A stretch of 64,000 nt of DNA from Hyphomonadaceae bacterium (GCA_016791385.1 JAEUMR010000055.1:111990-175989), one strand, 5' to 3'; numbered from the stretch's first letter, positions 26,078-36,455 are shown. Numbers and translations: made by a program. The notes: generated by a model from the sequence alone, not told the origin.

Positions 26078-26857
26078 ATGGCGAAGGTGAAGTACGAGTT
26101 GGAGGGGCCCCTCGCGCTCGTGACCCTGTCCGATCCTACGACGCTCAACGCCGCCGGCGTCGACATGACCGAAGAACTCATCGCCGCGCTGGAGCGGGCG
26201 ACACGCGAGGCGCGCGGCATCGTGCTCACGGGCGAGGGACGCGGTTTCTCCTCCGGCGCAAATCTCTCCAGCGGCTCGCCGACCATGGACGCGGACGGCA
26301 AACCCGATCTCGGTGCAGCGCTTGAGAAGACCTACAATCCCGCCGTTACGCTGATGCGCAACCTGCCGATCCCGCTCGTGACGGCCGTGAACGGCGTCGC
26401 CGCGGGTGTCGGCTGCTCGTTCGCACTGATGGGTGACCTCATCGTCGCCGGCGAGAGCGCGTATTTCCTGCAGGCGTTCCGGCGCATCGGCCTCGTGCCT
26501 GACGGCAGCGCCACCTATCAACTGCCGCGCATGATCGGGCGCGCCCGCGCAATGGAGCTGATGCTGCTCGGGGAAAAGCTGCCCGCGGCCAAGGCGCTCG
26601 AATGGGGCCTGATCAATCGCTGCGTGCCGGACGATCAAGTGCTGGCGACGGCGCGGACGCTCGCGCTCGAACTGGCCAATGGGCCGGCCTCGATCGGCAT
26701 GATCCGCAAGCTGGCCTGGCAATCGCTGGACGCCAGCTGGGATGAGCAGCTTAGGGCCGAGCGCAACATGCAGCGGCAAGCAGGCCAGACGGACGATTTC
26801 CGCGAAGGCGTGCAGGCCTTCTTCCAAAAACGTCCCGCCAAATTCAAAGGCGCCTAG
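26078..26857 (+). CDS. Enoyl-CoA hydratase/isomerase family protein
   Basis: A 259-residue crotonase-fold protein. The oxyanion-hole segments are FSSGANLSSG (about residues 57-66) and NGVAAGVGCSFAL. At the second catalytic-glutamate position the run RRIGLVPDGSATYQLPR carries Asp-Gly-Ser rather than the usual EGG, which points to the PaaG/isomerase-like branch more than to a classical hydratase. The ATG at 26078 has GAGGAG upstream. The gene stands alone behind a perfect palindrome and shares a CTAG stop with the convergent TfoX-N gene. Substrate unknown. Confidence 0.87.
   Translation: MAKVKYELEGPLALVTLSDPTTLNAAGVDMTEELIAALERATREARGIVLTGEGRGFSSGANLSSGSPTMDADGKPDLGAALEKTYNPAVTLMRNLPIPLVTAVNGVAAGVGCSFALMGDLIVAGESAYFLQAFRRIGLVPDGSATYQLPRMIGRARAMELMLLGEKLPAAKALEWGLINRCVPDDQVLATARTLALELANGPASIGMIRKLAWQSLDASWDEQLRAERNMQRQAGQTDDFREGVQAFFQKRPAKFKGA
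26854..26857. other. CTAG shared stop codons of the hydratase and TfoX-N genes
   Basis: TAG of the plus-strand hydratase occupies 26855-26857, and the minus-strand TfoX-N stop is the complement of CTA at 26854-26856. Confidence 0.9.
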
Positions 26858-27228
26858 CGGCGCGCGCGCGGTTGCCGCTTCGGCTTGGCGGCGGCCCGCG
26901 TTTTGGCGATCGCCAGGGCCTTGCCTCCCCATTCGGCCGCGAGATCCGGCTCGTCCAGCGCGGCATCTGGCAGGCGCCAATAGCCCATGTCGATCTGCTC
27001 GCCGGAGCGCGGCCCTTTCTGCGGCGTCCAAATGAACGGGCCGCTGCCTTCTTCGTGCAGCGCGGCCTTCAGGGCTTCGTCAGTCCTAAGATAGATCGTG
27101 TCATCGGCAATCAGCGCAAACATCAATCCGTCAGCATAGACGCCTGCGCCGCCGAACATGCGCTTGACCTGAATCGGTCCGATCCCCGCGAACAGCTCTC
27201 GCACGAACTCGTGGAAGCTATCCGCCAT
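26854..27228 (-). CDS. TfoX N-terminal domain protein
   Basis: A 124-residue protein built around a TfoX_N domain. FHEFVRELFAGIGPIQVKRMFGG and AGVYADGLMFALIADDTIYLRTD are the family hallmarks. It lacks the TfoX C-terminal domain and ends in a basic tail (KTRAAAKPKRQPRARR) that could bind nucleic acid. It is the last gene of the suf run, 5 nt after sufA, so it is probably co-transcribed. A role in competence, as for full-length TfoX, is not implied by this domain alone. Confidence 0.85.
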   Translation of the reverse strand: MADSFHEFVRELFAGIGPIQVKRMFGGAGVYADGLMFALIADDTIYLRTDEALKAALHEEGSGPFIWTPQKGPRSGEQIDMGYWRLPDAALDEPDLAAEWGGKALAIAKTRAAAKPKRQPRARR

Positions 27229-27233
27229 GGAGA

Positions 27234-27596
27234 TCAGAGTTCCGCTTTTGCCGGCACGATGGTGACGCTTTCGCCGCAGCCACAGGCGTCCGTTTGGTTC
27301 GGATTGCGGAAGACAAAGCGCGAAGCGAGGCGCGTGGTCTCGTAATCAATCTCCGAGCCGAGCAGAAACAAGACGGCGTCGGCCTTCACGAAGATGCTCA
27401 CGCCCTTGTCCTCGACCAGTTCGTCGAATGCTTCCGGCGCTTCCGCATAATCGAGCACGTATTCCATGCCGGCGCAGCCGCCATTGACTACGCCCACGCG
27501 CAGGTACGGCTTCTCGCCTCTGGCGATGATCTCCTTCACGCGCGCCGCGGCGGCGTCGGTGAGGGTCACGATCTTCGGTCTCGGCCTGCGGCTCAT
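27234..27596 (-). CDS. sufA: A-type Fe-S carrier SufA
   Basis: A 120-residue HesB/IscA-family protein. The three cluster-binding cysteines are Cys41 (NGGCAGMEY), Cys105 and Cys107 (DACGCGES). It receives clusters from SufBCD and hands them to apoproteins. SufA is preferred over ErpA or IscA because it sits at the end of the suf cluster, 4 nt after sufT. A short basic N-terminus precedes the conserved domain. Confidence 0.92.
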   Translation of the reverse strand: MSRRPRPKIVTLTDAAAARVKEIIARGEKPYLRVGVVNGGCAGMEYVLDYAEAPEAFDELVEDKGVSIFVKADAVLFLLGSEIDYETTRLASRFVFRNPNQTDACGCGESVTIVPAKAEL

Positions 27597-27600
27597 AGGA

Positions 27601-27954
27601 TCACAACATGTTCAGTTCGAGCTTGGCTTCATCGCTCATGCGCGCCGGCGTCCAGGGCGGATCGAACACCAAGCGGACCTTAGCGCCAGTGACGCCGCGC
27701 ACGCGCCTAGCTGCATCTTCAACCCAGCCCGGCATTTCTCCGGCGACCGGACAGCCCGGCGCCGTCAGCGTCATGTCGATATCGACGAAGCCTTCGTCAT
27801 TGATGTCGACCTTATAGATGAGCCCGAGTTCGTAGATATCAACCGGGATTTCCGGGTCGAACACGGTCTTGAACTGCGCCACCAGATCATCGGTGATGCG
27901 GTCCAGCTCAGCCTGCGGGATCGACGATTGCGGAGGAGGAGCAGCGCCATCCAT
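27601..27954 (-). CDS. sufT: SUF system protein SufT (MIP18/DUF59 family)
   Basis: A 117-residue DUF59 protein with the diagnostic VFDPEIPVDIYELGLIYKV and the cysteine loop TAPGCPVAGEMP. SufT proteins help mature certain Fe-S enzymes under high cluster demand. It is 4 nt downstream of sufS and 4 nt upstream of sufA, deep inside the operon. The N-terminus is a Pro/Ser-rich leader of about 14 residues. Confidence 0.92.
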   Translation of the reverse strand: MDGAAPPPQSSIPQAELDRITDDLVAQFKTVFDPEIPVDIYELGLIYKVDINDEGFVDIDMTLTAPGCPVAGEMPGWVEDAARRVRGVTGAKVRLVFDPPWTPARMSDEAKLELNML

Positions 27955-27958
27955 AGCT

Positions 27959-29194
27959 TCAGCTCAGCAATTTGCGCGCCTTGACCAGAGCGTCGACGAG
28001 CGCGTCGACCTCTTCAAGGCGATTGTAACAGGCAAAACTCGCGCGCGCTGTGGCGGTGACGCCCAGCGCCTGCATCAGCGGCTGGGCGCAATGCTGGCCC
28101 GCGCGAACCGCGACACCCTGGCGATCCAGGATTTGCGCAATGTCGTGCGGATGCGCCCCGTCGACGGAGAACGAGACAATTGCGCCTTTGTCGGGCGCTT
28201 GGCCGTGCAGTTTCACCCAATTCAGCTCGCGCAGCGCCTGCATCGCCCGGTCACGTAGCTCCGCTTCATGCGCTTCCACCGCTGCGCGGTCGAGACTCGA
28301 GAACCAATCGATCGCCGCCTTGAGACCGATCGCCTCGATGATCGGCGGCGTGCCGGCTTCGAAGCGGTGCGGCGGTGCGGCGTAGGTGACGCGCTCGCGC
28401 TCCACCACGTCGATCATCTCGCCGCCGCCTTCGAACGGCGCGAGCGAGGCCAGCGCCTCCTCGCGGCCATAGAGCACGCCGATCCCGGTCGGGCCGTAGA
28501 GCTTGTGGCCAGTGAAGGCGTAGAAATCGGCGCCTATCGCTTGCACGTCGACGCGGCCATGCACGACGGCCTGGCATCCATCGAACATCACTCGCACGCC
28601 CTTCGCATGGGCCAAACGGACAACCTCAGCTGCAGGTGTCTTCGCGCCGAGAACATTTGACATGTGCGTGAGGGTGATCAGCTTCGTGCGCGGCCCAATC
28701 AGCGCATCCAGGGCTTCCAACGTGAACACGCCGTCGGCATCCACATCGAGCCATTTCAAAACCGCGCCCTTGCGCTCGCGCAGGAAATGCCACGGCACAA
28801 TGTTGGAGTGGTGCTCCATCACCGAGACAATGATCTCGTCGCCGGCTTTAATGTCGATCCCAGCGGCGACGATGTTGATCGCCTGGGTGCCGCCCTTGGT
28901 GAAGACGATTGTCTCCGGCGCTGGCGCATTAATGAAACGGGCCACAGTCGTGCGCGCCGCTTCGTAGGCCTCGGTCGTCTCGTTTGCGAGGGTATGGAGG
29001 CCGCGATGCACATTGGCATAAGCGCCGCGCATGGCCCCCGCCATCGCCTCGATTACCGGCTCCGGCTTCTGGGCGCTGGCGGCGCTGTCGAGATAGACGA
29101 GCGGGCGCCCGTGCACCGTGCGCGACAGGATCGGGAATTCGGCGCGGATCGCCTCGATATCGAACGGGCGCTTGATGGATGATGGCGCGTTCAT
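27959..29194 (-). CDS. sufS: Cysteine desulfurase SufS
   Basis: A 411-residue type II desulfurase that supplies sulfur for cluster assembly. The PLP lysine is Lys231 (FTGHKLYGPTG) and the catalytic cysteine is Cys369 (VRAGQHCAQP), the short-loop form that normally needs SufE or SufU. No such partner gene is present in this cluster. MNAPSSIKRPF at 29194 is chosen, with CGGAGG 7 nt upstream; its ATG overlaps the sufD TGA. Confidence 0.96.
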   Translation of the reverse strand: MNAPSSIKRPFDIEAIRAEFPILSRTVHGRPLVYLDSAASAQKPEPVIEAMAGAMRGAYANVHRGLHTLANETTEAYEAARTTVARFINAPAPETIVFTKGGTQAINIVAAGIDIKAGDEIIVSVMEHHSNIVPWHFLRERKGAVLKWLDVDADGVFTLEALDALIGPRTKLITLTHMSNVLGAKTPAAEVVRLAHAKGVRVMFDGCQAVVHGRVDVQAIGADFYAFTGHKLYGPTGIGVLYGREEALASLAPFEGGGEMIDVVERERVTYAAPPHRFEAGTPPIIEAIGLKAAIDWFSSLDRAAVEAHEAELRDRAMQALRELNWVKLHGQAPDKGAIVSFSVDGAHPHDIAQILDRQGVAVRAGQHCAQPLMQALGVTATARASFACYNRLEEVDALVDALVKARKLLS

Positions 29195-30056
29195 GCGGCG
29201 CCTCCGAGCCAAGCGGATACGCGGCCGCGCAGCTCGCTATCGATCTCTGGCGGCAGCCCCTCAGGCAGAGCTTCCAGCAGGAACGCTTCGATCAGCAGCG
29301 CCCGGGCCTCGCGCTCAGGAATGCCGCGCGCGCGCAGATAGAACAGGCCGCGCTCGTCCAGCCCACCGGCCGTATTTCCGTGCGCGCACTGTACGTCGTC
29401 GGCATGGATCATCAGCTCAGGCTTGGCCAGGATCTCGGCTCCCTCCTCCAACAACATGCCTTGGTGATGCTGGCGCGCATCCGTCCTTTGCGCTTCGCGG
29501 GCGACGACAATCTTGCCTTGAAACACCCCGCGGCCACCACGCGCGGCGACGCCCTTGATCAATTGCCGCGTCTGGCCGCCCGGCGCCTTATGCTCGATCA
29601 CGGACGTCAAATCCGCGTGGCAGCCCGCGCCGCACATGTAGATTCCGTTCAATTCGACACGCGCGCCTTCGCCCTCGACCGACACATGCGTTTCGATCCG
29701 GGCGATCTGCGCGCCCTCAGCGAGAATGACCTGGCGTAACCGCGCCCCGGCGCCGAGGCGCACGCGCGCCATCGACAACGGAATGCCTTGACCGCTCTGG
29801 ATCACCACGCGCGTCAGCGTCGCGCCGGTGCCGACATCGAAATCGGCAGCGCGCGCATCGAGCGTGGATTTGTCCAGCCGTTCGACCACATAGCCTTGCG
29901 CACCCGGCTCAATCACCCGGTGGGCTGTTTGCGGCGCGAGGCGCTCGATCACATCGCGGCCATCACGCAGCACGACAGGCGCATCCGCCAGCGCCCCGCG
30001 CAGATCGGAATACTTCCACGCTTCAGTCCGGCGTGTGGGGAGGTCCGCCGCCTGCA

Positions 30057-30057
<1 letters not shown>
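29191..30057 (-). CDS. sufD: Fe-S assembly scaffold protein SufD
   Basis: A 288-residue SufD, shorter than the E. coli protein (423) but normal for alphaproteobacteria. The C-terminal beta-helix region has VVAREAQRTDARQHHQGMLL, ADDVQCAHGNTAG and FYLRARGIPEREARALL, the SufB/SufD signature with His and Cys near the scaffold interface. It partners SufB and SufC. The frame begins GTG-ATG; the ATG at 30057 forms TGATG with the sufC stop, implying coupled translation. Confidence 0.94.
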
Positions 30058-30798
<741 letters not shown>

Positions 30799-30806
<8 letters not shown>

Positions 30807-31107
30807 CGATCTTGTCCTTCTTGTACTCGGCCACGGTGCGCACCGGGTCGCCATTGGCGCGCGAGGTCAGCAGAAACCAGCTGGTGGCGATGAACGCGAC
30901 CAGGATGAACTCGGCGACGCCAAACATGAGCTGATCGGTCGCGCCGAGATAGGCGAACGCCACACCGGCGACCATCAATACCAACACGAAGATGCTGCTG
31001 ACCAGCCAGCCCTTCCAATGCACCGGCGCCATCGCGTTGCGATGGTCGCCCAGCGGGAAGCGGCGCGCGAACCAGTATTCCTTCACGGACACGCTCCTGT
31101 CGTCCAT
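30799..31107 (-). CDS. Small membrane protein embedded in the suf operon
   Basis: A 102-residue protein with two TM helices (GWLVSSIFVLVLMVAGVAFAYLG and FGVAEFILVAFIATSWFLL) and charged ends. The N-terminal part [19 protein letters not shown] and the closing VAEYKKDKIGA are likely cytoplasmic. It overlaps the preceding lipoprotein gene by 25 nt and sufC by 8 nt, so its translation is tied to both. No family recognised. Its place between sufB and sufC suggests a membrane link of Fe-S assembly or co-regulation with iron/oxidative stress. Confidence 0.82.
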
Positions 31108-31577
31108 TGTCCCGCCTCGGCGCCGCGCGCGCACTGCGTGCGGCGGTAGGCGTTAGTCGGAAACCAGCCGTCAGGCTCGCGTCTAAACTCGATGCGGACG
31201 TGACCCGCTGAGACAGAATCGTCGGCAAGACCGGAGCGGACGATGTCCGCGACCGCGGTGTCGCCGTTCTCGCGGACAGTCAGATGCACGTTGGCGCCTT
31301 CGGTCATCTCCGGCCCAAACAGCGGCTCCAGCGCCTCGCGGATGGTAGGGGCGCCGAACACACCCACTTCGCTTGGCTCAATCGCGGTGAAGCTGTCGTT
31401 CGGCGCTGCAAGCAGGGCGGCATCGACCTCTTGAATTTCCGCAGCGGCCGATTGGTCCGCTGCATCGCCTTGATAGGCGGAGGAGGACGGCGTGCTGGCC
31501 TCGGGCGGGCCCGATTGCTGTTGCTGCCCGCACGCAACGAGAGCAGCTAGAGCCGCCAAAAACAAAAGAGGCCTCAT
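31083..31577 (-). CDS. Predicted lipoprotein embedded in the suf operon
   Basis: A 164-residue protein with the signal [16 protein letters not shown] and a lipobox (L-V-A-C, Cys16). Gly at +2 predicts outer-membrane sorting. A Gln/Ser/Pro/Ala-rich linker follows, then a folded domain with the strand-like [20 protein letters not shown] and [21 protein letters not shown]. Two cysteines in the last 17 residues could form a disulfide. Its ATG overlaps the sufB TGA (ATGA, 31574-31577). Family unknown. Confidence 0.82.
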   Translation of the reverse strand: MRPLLFLAALAALVACGQQQQSGPPEASTPSSSAYQGDAADQSAAAEIQEVDAALLAAPNDSFTAIEPSEVGVFGAPTIREALEPLFGPEMTEGANVHLTVRENGDTAVADIVRSGLADDSVSAGHVRIEFRREPDGWFPTNAYRRTQCARGAEAGQWTTGACP

Positions 31578-33061
31578 CCGACGCTCCCTTCCAGGCTCAC
31601 TTCGAGCAGCTTTTGAGCCTCCACCGCGAACTCCATCGGCAGCTTCTGCAGCACTTCGCGCACGAACCCGTTGACGAGGAGGCCCACCGCCTCCTCCTCG
31701 GGAATGCCGCGCGAGCGCAGATAAAAGAGTTGATCGTCCGAGAGCTTCGTCGTTGTCGCCTCGTGCTCGAACTGCGCATCGGGTGTGCGCGTCTCAACGT
31801 AAGGCACGGTATGCGCCGCGCACTGATCGCCGATCAGGAGCGAGTCGCACTGGGTGAAATTGCGCGCGCCCTTCGCCTTAGCGTGCGCGGAAACAAGGCC
31901 CCGGTAGGCATTCGACGACCGCCCGGCGGAGATGCCCTTGGAGATGATCCGCGACCGGGTGTTCTTGCCCAGATGAACCATCTTGGTGCCGGTATCGGCC
32001 TGCTGACGGCCATTGGTGACGGCGATCGAATAGAACTCGCCGACGCTGTCATCGCCGCGCAGAACGCAGCTTGGATACTTCCAGGTGATGGCCGAACCGG
32101 TTTCGACCTGGGTCCAGGATATCTTGCTGCGGGCGCCGCGGCAGTCGCCGCGTTTGGTCACGAAGTTATAGACCCCGCCCTTTCCCTCGGCGTCGCCGGG
32201 CCACCAGTTTTGCACCGTCGAGTATTTGATCTCCGCGTCTTCGAGCGCGACCAGTTCAACCACGGCGGCATGCAGCTGGTTTTCATCGCGCATCGGCGCG
32301 GTGCAGCCTTCAAGATATGAAACGTAAGCGCCCTTGTCGGCGATGATCAGCGTGCGCTCGAATTGGCCGGTGCCCTGCGCGTTCATGCGGAAATAAGTGG
32401 AGAGTTCCATCGGGCAGCGTACGCCGGGCGGCACATACACGAATGAGCCGTCGGAGAAGACGGCGCTGTTGAGCGTGGCGAAGAAATTATCGCTCGTAGG
32501 CACGACCGAGCCGAGATATTGCCGAACCAAGTCGGCATGATCGCGGATCGCCTCGCTGATCGGGCAGAAGATGACGCCCGCCTTGGCCAGCTCTTCCTTA
32601 AACGTCGTCACCACCGACACACTGTCGAACACGGCGTCGACCGCTACCTTTGGCGCGCCCTCAACGCCGAGCAGCACTTCCTGCTCGCGTAGCGGGATGC
32701 CGAGCTTCTTGTAGGTCTCGATGATCTCCGGCTCGACGTCCTCGATGCTCTTGTACTTCGCGCCCTTCTTGGGCGCTGCGTAATAGCGCGCCGCCTGGTA
32801 ATCGATCGGCGGATAGTGCACGAGCGCCCAGGCCGGCTCTTCCATCGTCAGCCAGCGCTCGAACGCTTCAAGCCGCCAGTTGAGCATCCATTCCGGCTCG
32901 TTCTTCTTGGCGGAGATGAAGCGGACGATGTCAGCATTCAGCCCGGGCGGCGCCAATTCTTGCTCAAGGGCGGTGACAAAGCCGTGCTTGTACTTTTCCG
33001 CCTCCAGCGCGCGCGCGGCCTCGACCGTCGCTCTGTCGATGGTTTCCTTCACCGCGCTCAT
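31574..33061 (-). CDS. sufB: Fe-S assembly scaffold protein SufB
   Basis: A 495-residue SufB, the same length as in E. coli. Conserved parts include [46 protein letters not shown], the cysteine-containing [14 protein letters not shown], and [20 protein letters not shown]. It is the central scaffold on which clusters form with SufC and SufD. It overlaps the upstream desulfurase gene (ATGA at 33058-33061) and the downstream lipoprotein gene, both with coupling overlaps. Confidence 0.97.
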   Translation of the reverse strand: MSAVKETIDRATVEAARALEAEKYKHGFVTALEQELAPPGLNADIVRFISAKKNEPEWMLNWRLEAFERWLTMEEPAWALVHYPPIDYQAARYYAAPKKGAKYKSIEDVEPEIIETYKKLGIPLREQEVLLGVEGAPKVAVDAVFDSVSVVTTFKEELAKAGVIFCPISEAIRDHADLVRQYLGSVVPTSDNFFATLNSAVFSDGSFVYVPPGVRCPMELSTYFRMNAQGTGQFERTLIIADKGAYVSYLEGCTAPMRDENQLHAAVVELVALEDAEIKYSTVQNWWPGDAEGKGGVYNFVTKRGDCRGARSKISWTQVETGSAITWKYPSCVLRGDDSVGEFYSIAVTNGRQQADTGTKMVHLGKNTRSRIISKGISAGRSSNAYRGLVSAHAKAKGARNFTQCDSLLIGDQCAAHTVPYVETRTPDAQFEHEATTTKLSDDQLFYLRSRGIPEEEAVGLLVNGFVREVLQKLPMEFAVEAQKLLEVSLEGSVG

Positions 33062-34185
33062 GCCGCTGCATCCTTCAACTTACGGCGCGAGGCGATCTTG
33101 TTCAGAGCATGCAATATTTCGTCAACGTCGGACGGCTTGGACTCATGGCCGAAGCTTACGCGCAGCGCGGCCTTCGCCAATTCCGGCGCCACTGCCATGG
33201 CGCCAAGAACGCGGCTCGCCCGCACCTTGCCGGATGAGCACGCGGCGCCGGAGCTCAGCGCAATGCCTTCGAGATCCATCGCGATAACGGCGGTCTCAGC
33301 GTTAAGCCCCGGCAGAGCGAAGTTCGAGGTATTCGGCAGCCGCGGCGCCGAAGCGCCGAAGACAACCGCATCCGATGGCAAACCGGCCTCGAAGCGGTCG
33401 CGCAGCTTGGCCACGCGCTGTGCCTCCGCGTCGAGATCACGCAACGCCCATTCGACCGCGACGCCGAACCCAACCACGGCTGCGCCGTTTTCGGTGCCCG
33501 GGCGCCGTCCGCGTTCCTGTCCGCCGCCGAAGCGGCCGATCGCAAACGGGGCGCCAGGTGCAAGCACGAGCGCGCCCGCGCCAGGGGGCCCGCCCAGCTT
33601 GTGACTCGAGACGACCAGATAGGTTGCATCGAGATCGGCGATGCTCACCGGAATACGGCCGAAGGCTTGCGCGGCGTCCACCAGCAGCAGCGCGCCATGT
33701 TCGCGGCAGAGCGCCGCGATGCGCGAAATGGGTTGGACCACACCGGTTTCGTTGTTGGCCAGTTGCACCGCGACCAGCGCCGGCTGAGCAGCGTTGCGCA
33801 GCACCGCGTCCAGCGCCGCCAAGTCGACGAGGCCGCCATCCTGCACCGGCGCAGACTCCGCCGCGATGGGCGAACGCTTCGCCTGCTCGTAGATCGCGTC
33901 GTGTTCGACAGCTGAGATGATGAGCGACGCCGCGGAGGCGCTGGCCATCGCAAGGTGCAAAGCCTCGGTGGCGCCGGAGGTGAACACGACGTTCTCGGCG
34001 CTCGCATCCAAAGCGCCCGCAACACGTTCGCGCGCGTCTTCGATCATCGCACGCATGCGCCGCCCAAACGCATGCACGGACGATGGGTTGCCACCCGCCG
34101 CGAGCGCGCGCGACATCGCCACCGCCGCTTCCGCCCGGATCGGCGCGCCAGCGTTGTAGTCGCAATAGATCGGCGTCTTCGTCAT
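33058..34185 (-). CDS. Cysteine desulfurase, NifS/IscS type
   Basis: A 375-residue type I desulfurase. The PLP lysine is Lys196 ([11 protein letters not shown]) and the catalytic cysteine is Cys316 ([11 protein letters not shown]) on the longer mobile loop of the NifS/IscS group. The start [15 protein letters not shown] is typical. It differs from the SufS further down the operon, so the cluster carries two desulfurases of different classes. The first methionine in the frame is TTG; ATG at 34185, 5 nt after the iscR stop, is used. Confidence 0.92.
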   Translation of the reverse strand: MTKTPIYCDYNAGAPIRAEAAVAMSRALAAGGNPSSVHAFGRRMRAMIEDARERVAGALDASAENVVFTSGATEALHLAMASASAASLIISAVEHDAIYEQAKRSPIAAESAPVQDGGLVDLAALDAVLRNAAQPALVAVQLANNETGVVQPISRIAALCREHGALLLVDAAQAFGRIPVSIADLDATYLVVSSHKLGGPPGAGALVLAPGAPFAIGRFGGGQERGRRPGTENGAAVVGFGVAVEWALRDLDAEAQRVAKLRDRFEAGLPSDAVVFGASAPRLPNTSNFALPGLNAETAVIAMDLEGIALSSGAACSSGKVRASRVLGAMAVAPELAKAALRVSFGHESKPSDVDEILHALNKIASRRKLKDAAA

Positions 34186-34190
34186 CAATC

Positions 34191-34634
34191 CTATTCCGCG
34201 GCCACGCGTGCGCCGCCATCGAAACGCTGCTCAAGCACGTCAGCCAGCGACACGCTGTCCAAGAAGACCTGGATGCGCTCGCCCATCTCGCGCCAGAGGC
34301 CGTGCGCGATGCAGCGGCCATTGCGTCCCATGCAACTCTTCATCGAGCTTTCGTCGCAGCGCGTGGCTTTGATGGGTTCGTTCACGGCGGCGATGATCTC
34401 CGCCACCGTAATCGCGTGCGAGCCGCGAGCGAGGCGGTAGCCGCCTCCCGGTCCGCGCACGCCGGCCACCAGCCCCGCGCGCCGCATGCGCGCAAACAGC
34501 TGCTCCAAATATGAGAGCGATATCTCCTGCCGGCGCGCCACCTCCTGCAGAGGCACCGCGCGTTCATCGCCGCCGTGAAGCGCCAGATCGGCCATGGCCA
34601 TGACCGCGTAGCGGCCTTTCGACGTCAATCGCAT
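34191..34634 (-). CDS. iscR: Rrf2-family Fe-S regulator IscR
   Basis: A 147-residue winged-helix regulator. MRLTSKGRYAVMAMADLAL is the Rrf2 start, and QEISLSYLEQLFARMRRAGLV is the DNA-recognition region. Cys93, Cys101 and Cys108 are placed to ligate a [2Fe-2S] cluster. It senses Fe-S status and controls the suf genes that follow. GGGAAGGG precedes the ATG. A near-consensus IscR operator lies about 92 nt upstream, suggesting autoregulation of the operon. Confidence 0.94.
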   Translation of the reverse strand: MRLTSKGRYAVMAMADLALHGGDERAVPLQEVARRQEISLSYLEQLFARMRRAGLVAGVRGPGGGYRLARGSHAITVAEIIAAVNEPIKATRCDESSMKSCMGRNGRCIAHGLWREMGERIQVFLDSVSLADVLEQRFDGGARVAAE

Positions 34635-34725
34635 GCTCGACCCTTCCCGCGCGCTCGCATGCTCCCAAAATCATGCTAGAAGCCGCCGCCTTCGGGCGGG
34701 GCCGACCTCTGGGGCATGAGCTAAG

Positions 34726-34750
34726 ATACCCGAGTGTTTTGGTCAAGAAT
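34726..34750. promoter_or_regulatory. IscR type 1 operator candidate
   Basis: ATACCCGAGT, 5 nt, GGTCAAGAAT fits the E. coli type 1 IscR consensus ATASYYGACT-RWWWY-AGTCRRSTAT at 22 of 25 positions (consensus recalled from the literature). On the minus strand it contains TTGACC, a -35-like hexamer pointing toward iscR. It lies in the 152-nt gap between iscR and the divergent hydrolase gene, 92 nt from iscR and 36 nt from the hydrolase start. Confidence 0.65.
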
Positions 34751-34786
34751 AGGCGGCGCGAAAGCGCATGGCTGGGAATTGTGTGA

Positions 34787-35473
34787 ATGGCGGAAGTGAT
34801 TTTTCCGGGTCCGGCAGGACGGGTCGAAGCACGATATCAGGAGCCGTCCAAGGAGGGCGCTCCGATCGCCCTGATCCTCCACGGCCACCCCCGGGCAGGC
34901 GGCTCGATGCAGGACCGCGTTAGCGTCCAGCTTTATAAGCTGTTCGCCGATTACGGCTTCGGCGTGCTGCGCTTCAACTTCCGCGGCATCGGCCGCAGTC
35001 AGGGTGTCTTCGACAACGGCATGGGCGAGCTTTCGGACGCCGCAACCGCTCTCGATTATCTGCAGGCGCTCAACCCAAACGCTGAGCAATGCTGGGTCGG
35101 GGGCTATTCCTTCGGCGCCTGGATCGGCCTGCAATTGCTGATGCGCCGGCCTGAGATCGACGGCTTCATCGCCGCCGCCCCGCCAGCCAACCATTACGAT
35201 CTCTCGTTCCTGGCGCCCTGCCCGGCGTCGGGCATCATCATCTACGGCACACGCGACAGCGTCACCACGGCTGCCGACATGGAGCGGGTGATCAGCCGCA
35301 TCCGCACCCAGAAGAACATCAAAGTCGACAGCGCGCCGATCGAGGGCGCCGACCACTTCTTCCGCGGCCGCGACCCGGGCGAAGATCACCTCGCCGATGT
35401 CGAAAAACACGCACGGACCTACCTCGAGCGGCGCCTTGCCGGCCCGCCGCGTCCGCCGAACGTCAAGCGCTAG
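34787..35473 (+). CDS. Alpha/beta hydrolase
   Basis: A 228-residue soluble hydrolase of the COG2945 type. The start region ALILHGHPRAGGSMQD forms the oxyanion area, the nucleophile elbow is GYSFGAWIG, and GTRDSV and GADHFF place the acid and the catalytic histidine. Substrate unknown; such proteins are predicted esterases or acyl hydrolases. It is divergent from iscR, so the IscR-like operator could influence it too. Its TAG is shared as CTAG with the opposing DUF4167 gene. Confidence 0.87.
   Translation: MAEVIFPGPAGRVEARYQEPSKEGAPIALILHGHPRAGGSMQDRVSVQLYKLFADYGFGVLRFNFRGIGRSQGVFDNGMGELSDAATALDYLQALNPNAEQCWVGGYSFGAWIGLQLLMRRPEIDGFIAAAPPANHYDLSFLAPCPASGIIIYGTRDSVTTAADMERVISRIRTQKNIKVDSAPIEGADHFFRGRDPGEDHLADVEKHARTYLERRLAGPPRPPNVKR
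35470..35473. other. CTAG shared stop codons of the hydrolase and DUF4167 genes
   Basis: TAG of the hydrolase is at 35471-35473. The DUF4167 stop is the complement of CTA at 35470-35472. Confidence 0.9.
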
Positions 35474-36153
35474 TCTGAACGCAGAAACGCTGGCCGAGGG
35501 CCGCTAGAAAAGCCTTCCGGGCCGGATTCCTCGCGGTTTTCGGCGCGATCGCGTTGCGGGCGCTCGCGGCGGCGTTCGTCGCGCATTTCCCGCGGCTCGC
35601 GCTGTTCACGCGGCTCGCGATCCCCCTCGCCTTCGCCCCGCACCTCGCCGCCTTCGCCCTCGCCGCCACCCGGGCGGAAACGATTGCGGCGACCGCGGCG
35701 GCGGCGCTGATCGCCATCGCGCTCGAATTGCGGCTGTTGCTGATTTTGCGGAAATTCGGCTTCGGGCTGGTCGCCATCGGCGCTGGCGGCTGTCTCGCCC
35801 TCTTCAGCGCCCTCTGCCTCGACACCTTCCTCGTCACCCTCGAACTCGCCCTCACCGCCGAAGCGGTCCTGCTGCGGTTGCGGGGGCGGTGCAGCTGGCT
35901 GCATCGAACGCACCAGCCGGAAATAATGGTCGGCGTGCTGCATGTAGTTTTCGCTGAGCACGCGGTCGCCTGAACTGGCCGCGTCACGAGCGAGCTGCTG
36001 GTAGCGTTCGTAGATCACTGCCGCCGGGCCGCGCACCTTGCCGCCTTCGGGGCCGTTGCTCTCCATCGCCCGGTTGGGGTTCTGGTTGTTGCCGCCGCCA
36101 TGATGGTGATGTCCGCCGCCCGGCTTCCGACCGCGGCCCCGCTGACGCTTCAT
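35470..36153 (-). CDS. DUF4167 protein, predicted RNA-associated
   Basis: A 227-residue protein. The start MKRQRGRGRKPGGG and the block VRGPAAVIYERYQQLARDAASSGDRVLSENYMQHADHYFRLV (residues about 40-85) define DUF4167. The rest is disordered: a Gln/Glu-rich acidic stretch and then RGG/RRR-rich segments (RRRRGRRNRFRP) suited to RNA binding. It ends in GPRPAFLRSD, like the helicase tail in this window. The neighbourhood prmC-DUF4167 is conserved in alphaproteobacteria. MKRQRG at 36153 is preferred over an upstream ATG at 36171. Confidence 0.88.
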   Translation of the reverse strand: MKRQRGRGRKPGGGHHHHGGGNNQNPNRAMESNGPEGGKVRGPAAVIYERYQQLARDAASSGDRVLSENYMQHADHYFRLVRSMQPAAPPPQPQQDRFGGEGEFEGDEEGVEAEGAEEGETAASADGDQPEAEFPQNQQQPQFERDGDQRRRRGRRNRFRPGGGEGEGGEVRGEGEGDREPREQREPREMRDERRRERPQRDRAENREESGPEGFSSGPRPAFLRSD

Positions 36154-36455
36154 TGAGTGTCCACCGTGCATACTTGGGTTCCGTGAGGCTGGCAGAAGCG
36201 TCAGGCCGCTATCTGTCCCTCGTTTTCAAAGCCGCCAGAAGCCCGTTGAGGTTGGCTCTTGCAGCAGCCGGCGCTTCAACGCCGCGTTCTCGGTATCCTG
36301 ACCTCTTTGCTGAGGAAGCTGCGGCGGCTCGATGAGCCTTTACCGCCTCTGGCCGCACTGCCGGTTCAGCCCCTTGAACCCATCTGGCAGCGATTCCAGC
36401 ACCGAAAGTAATGCTTCGGGGCCGGACTTCCAAGGTGTTTTTCAGCGCGCGACGC
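36154..36455. other. 302-nt gap between DUF4167 and prmC
   Basis: This gap probably carries the DUF4167 promoter and leader. A minus-strand frame of 85 codons (36209-36466) runs through most of it and overlaps prmC by 11 nt, but its Ala/Arg-rich product resembles no family and it is not called as a gene. No tRNA, strong hairpin or repeat was seen. Confidence 0.5.
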
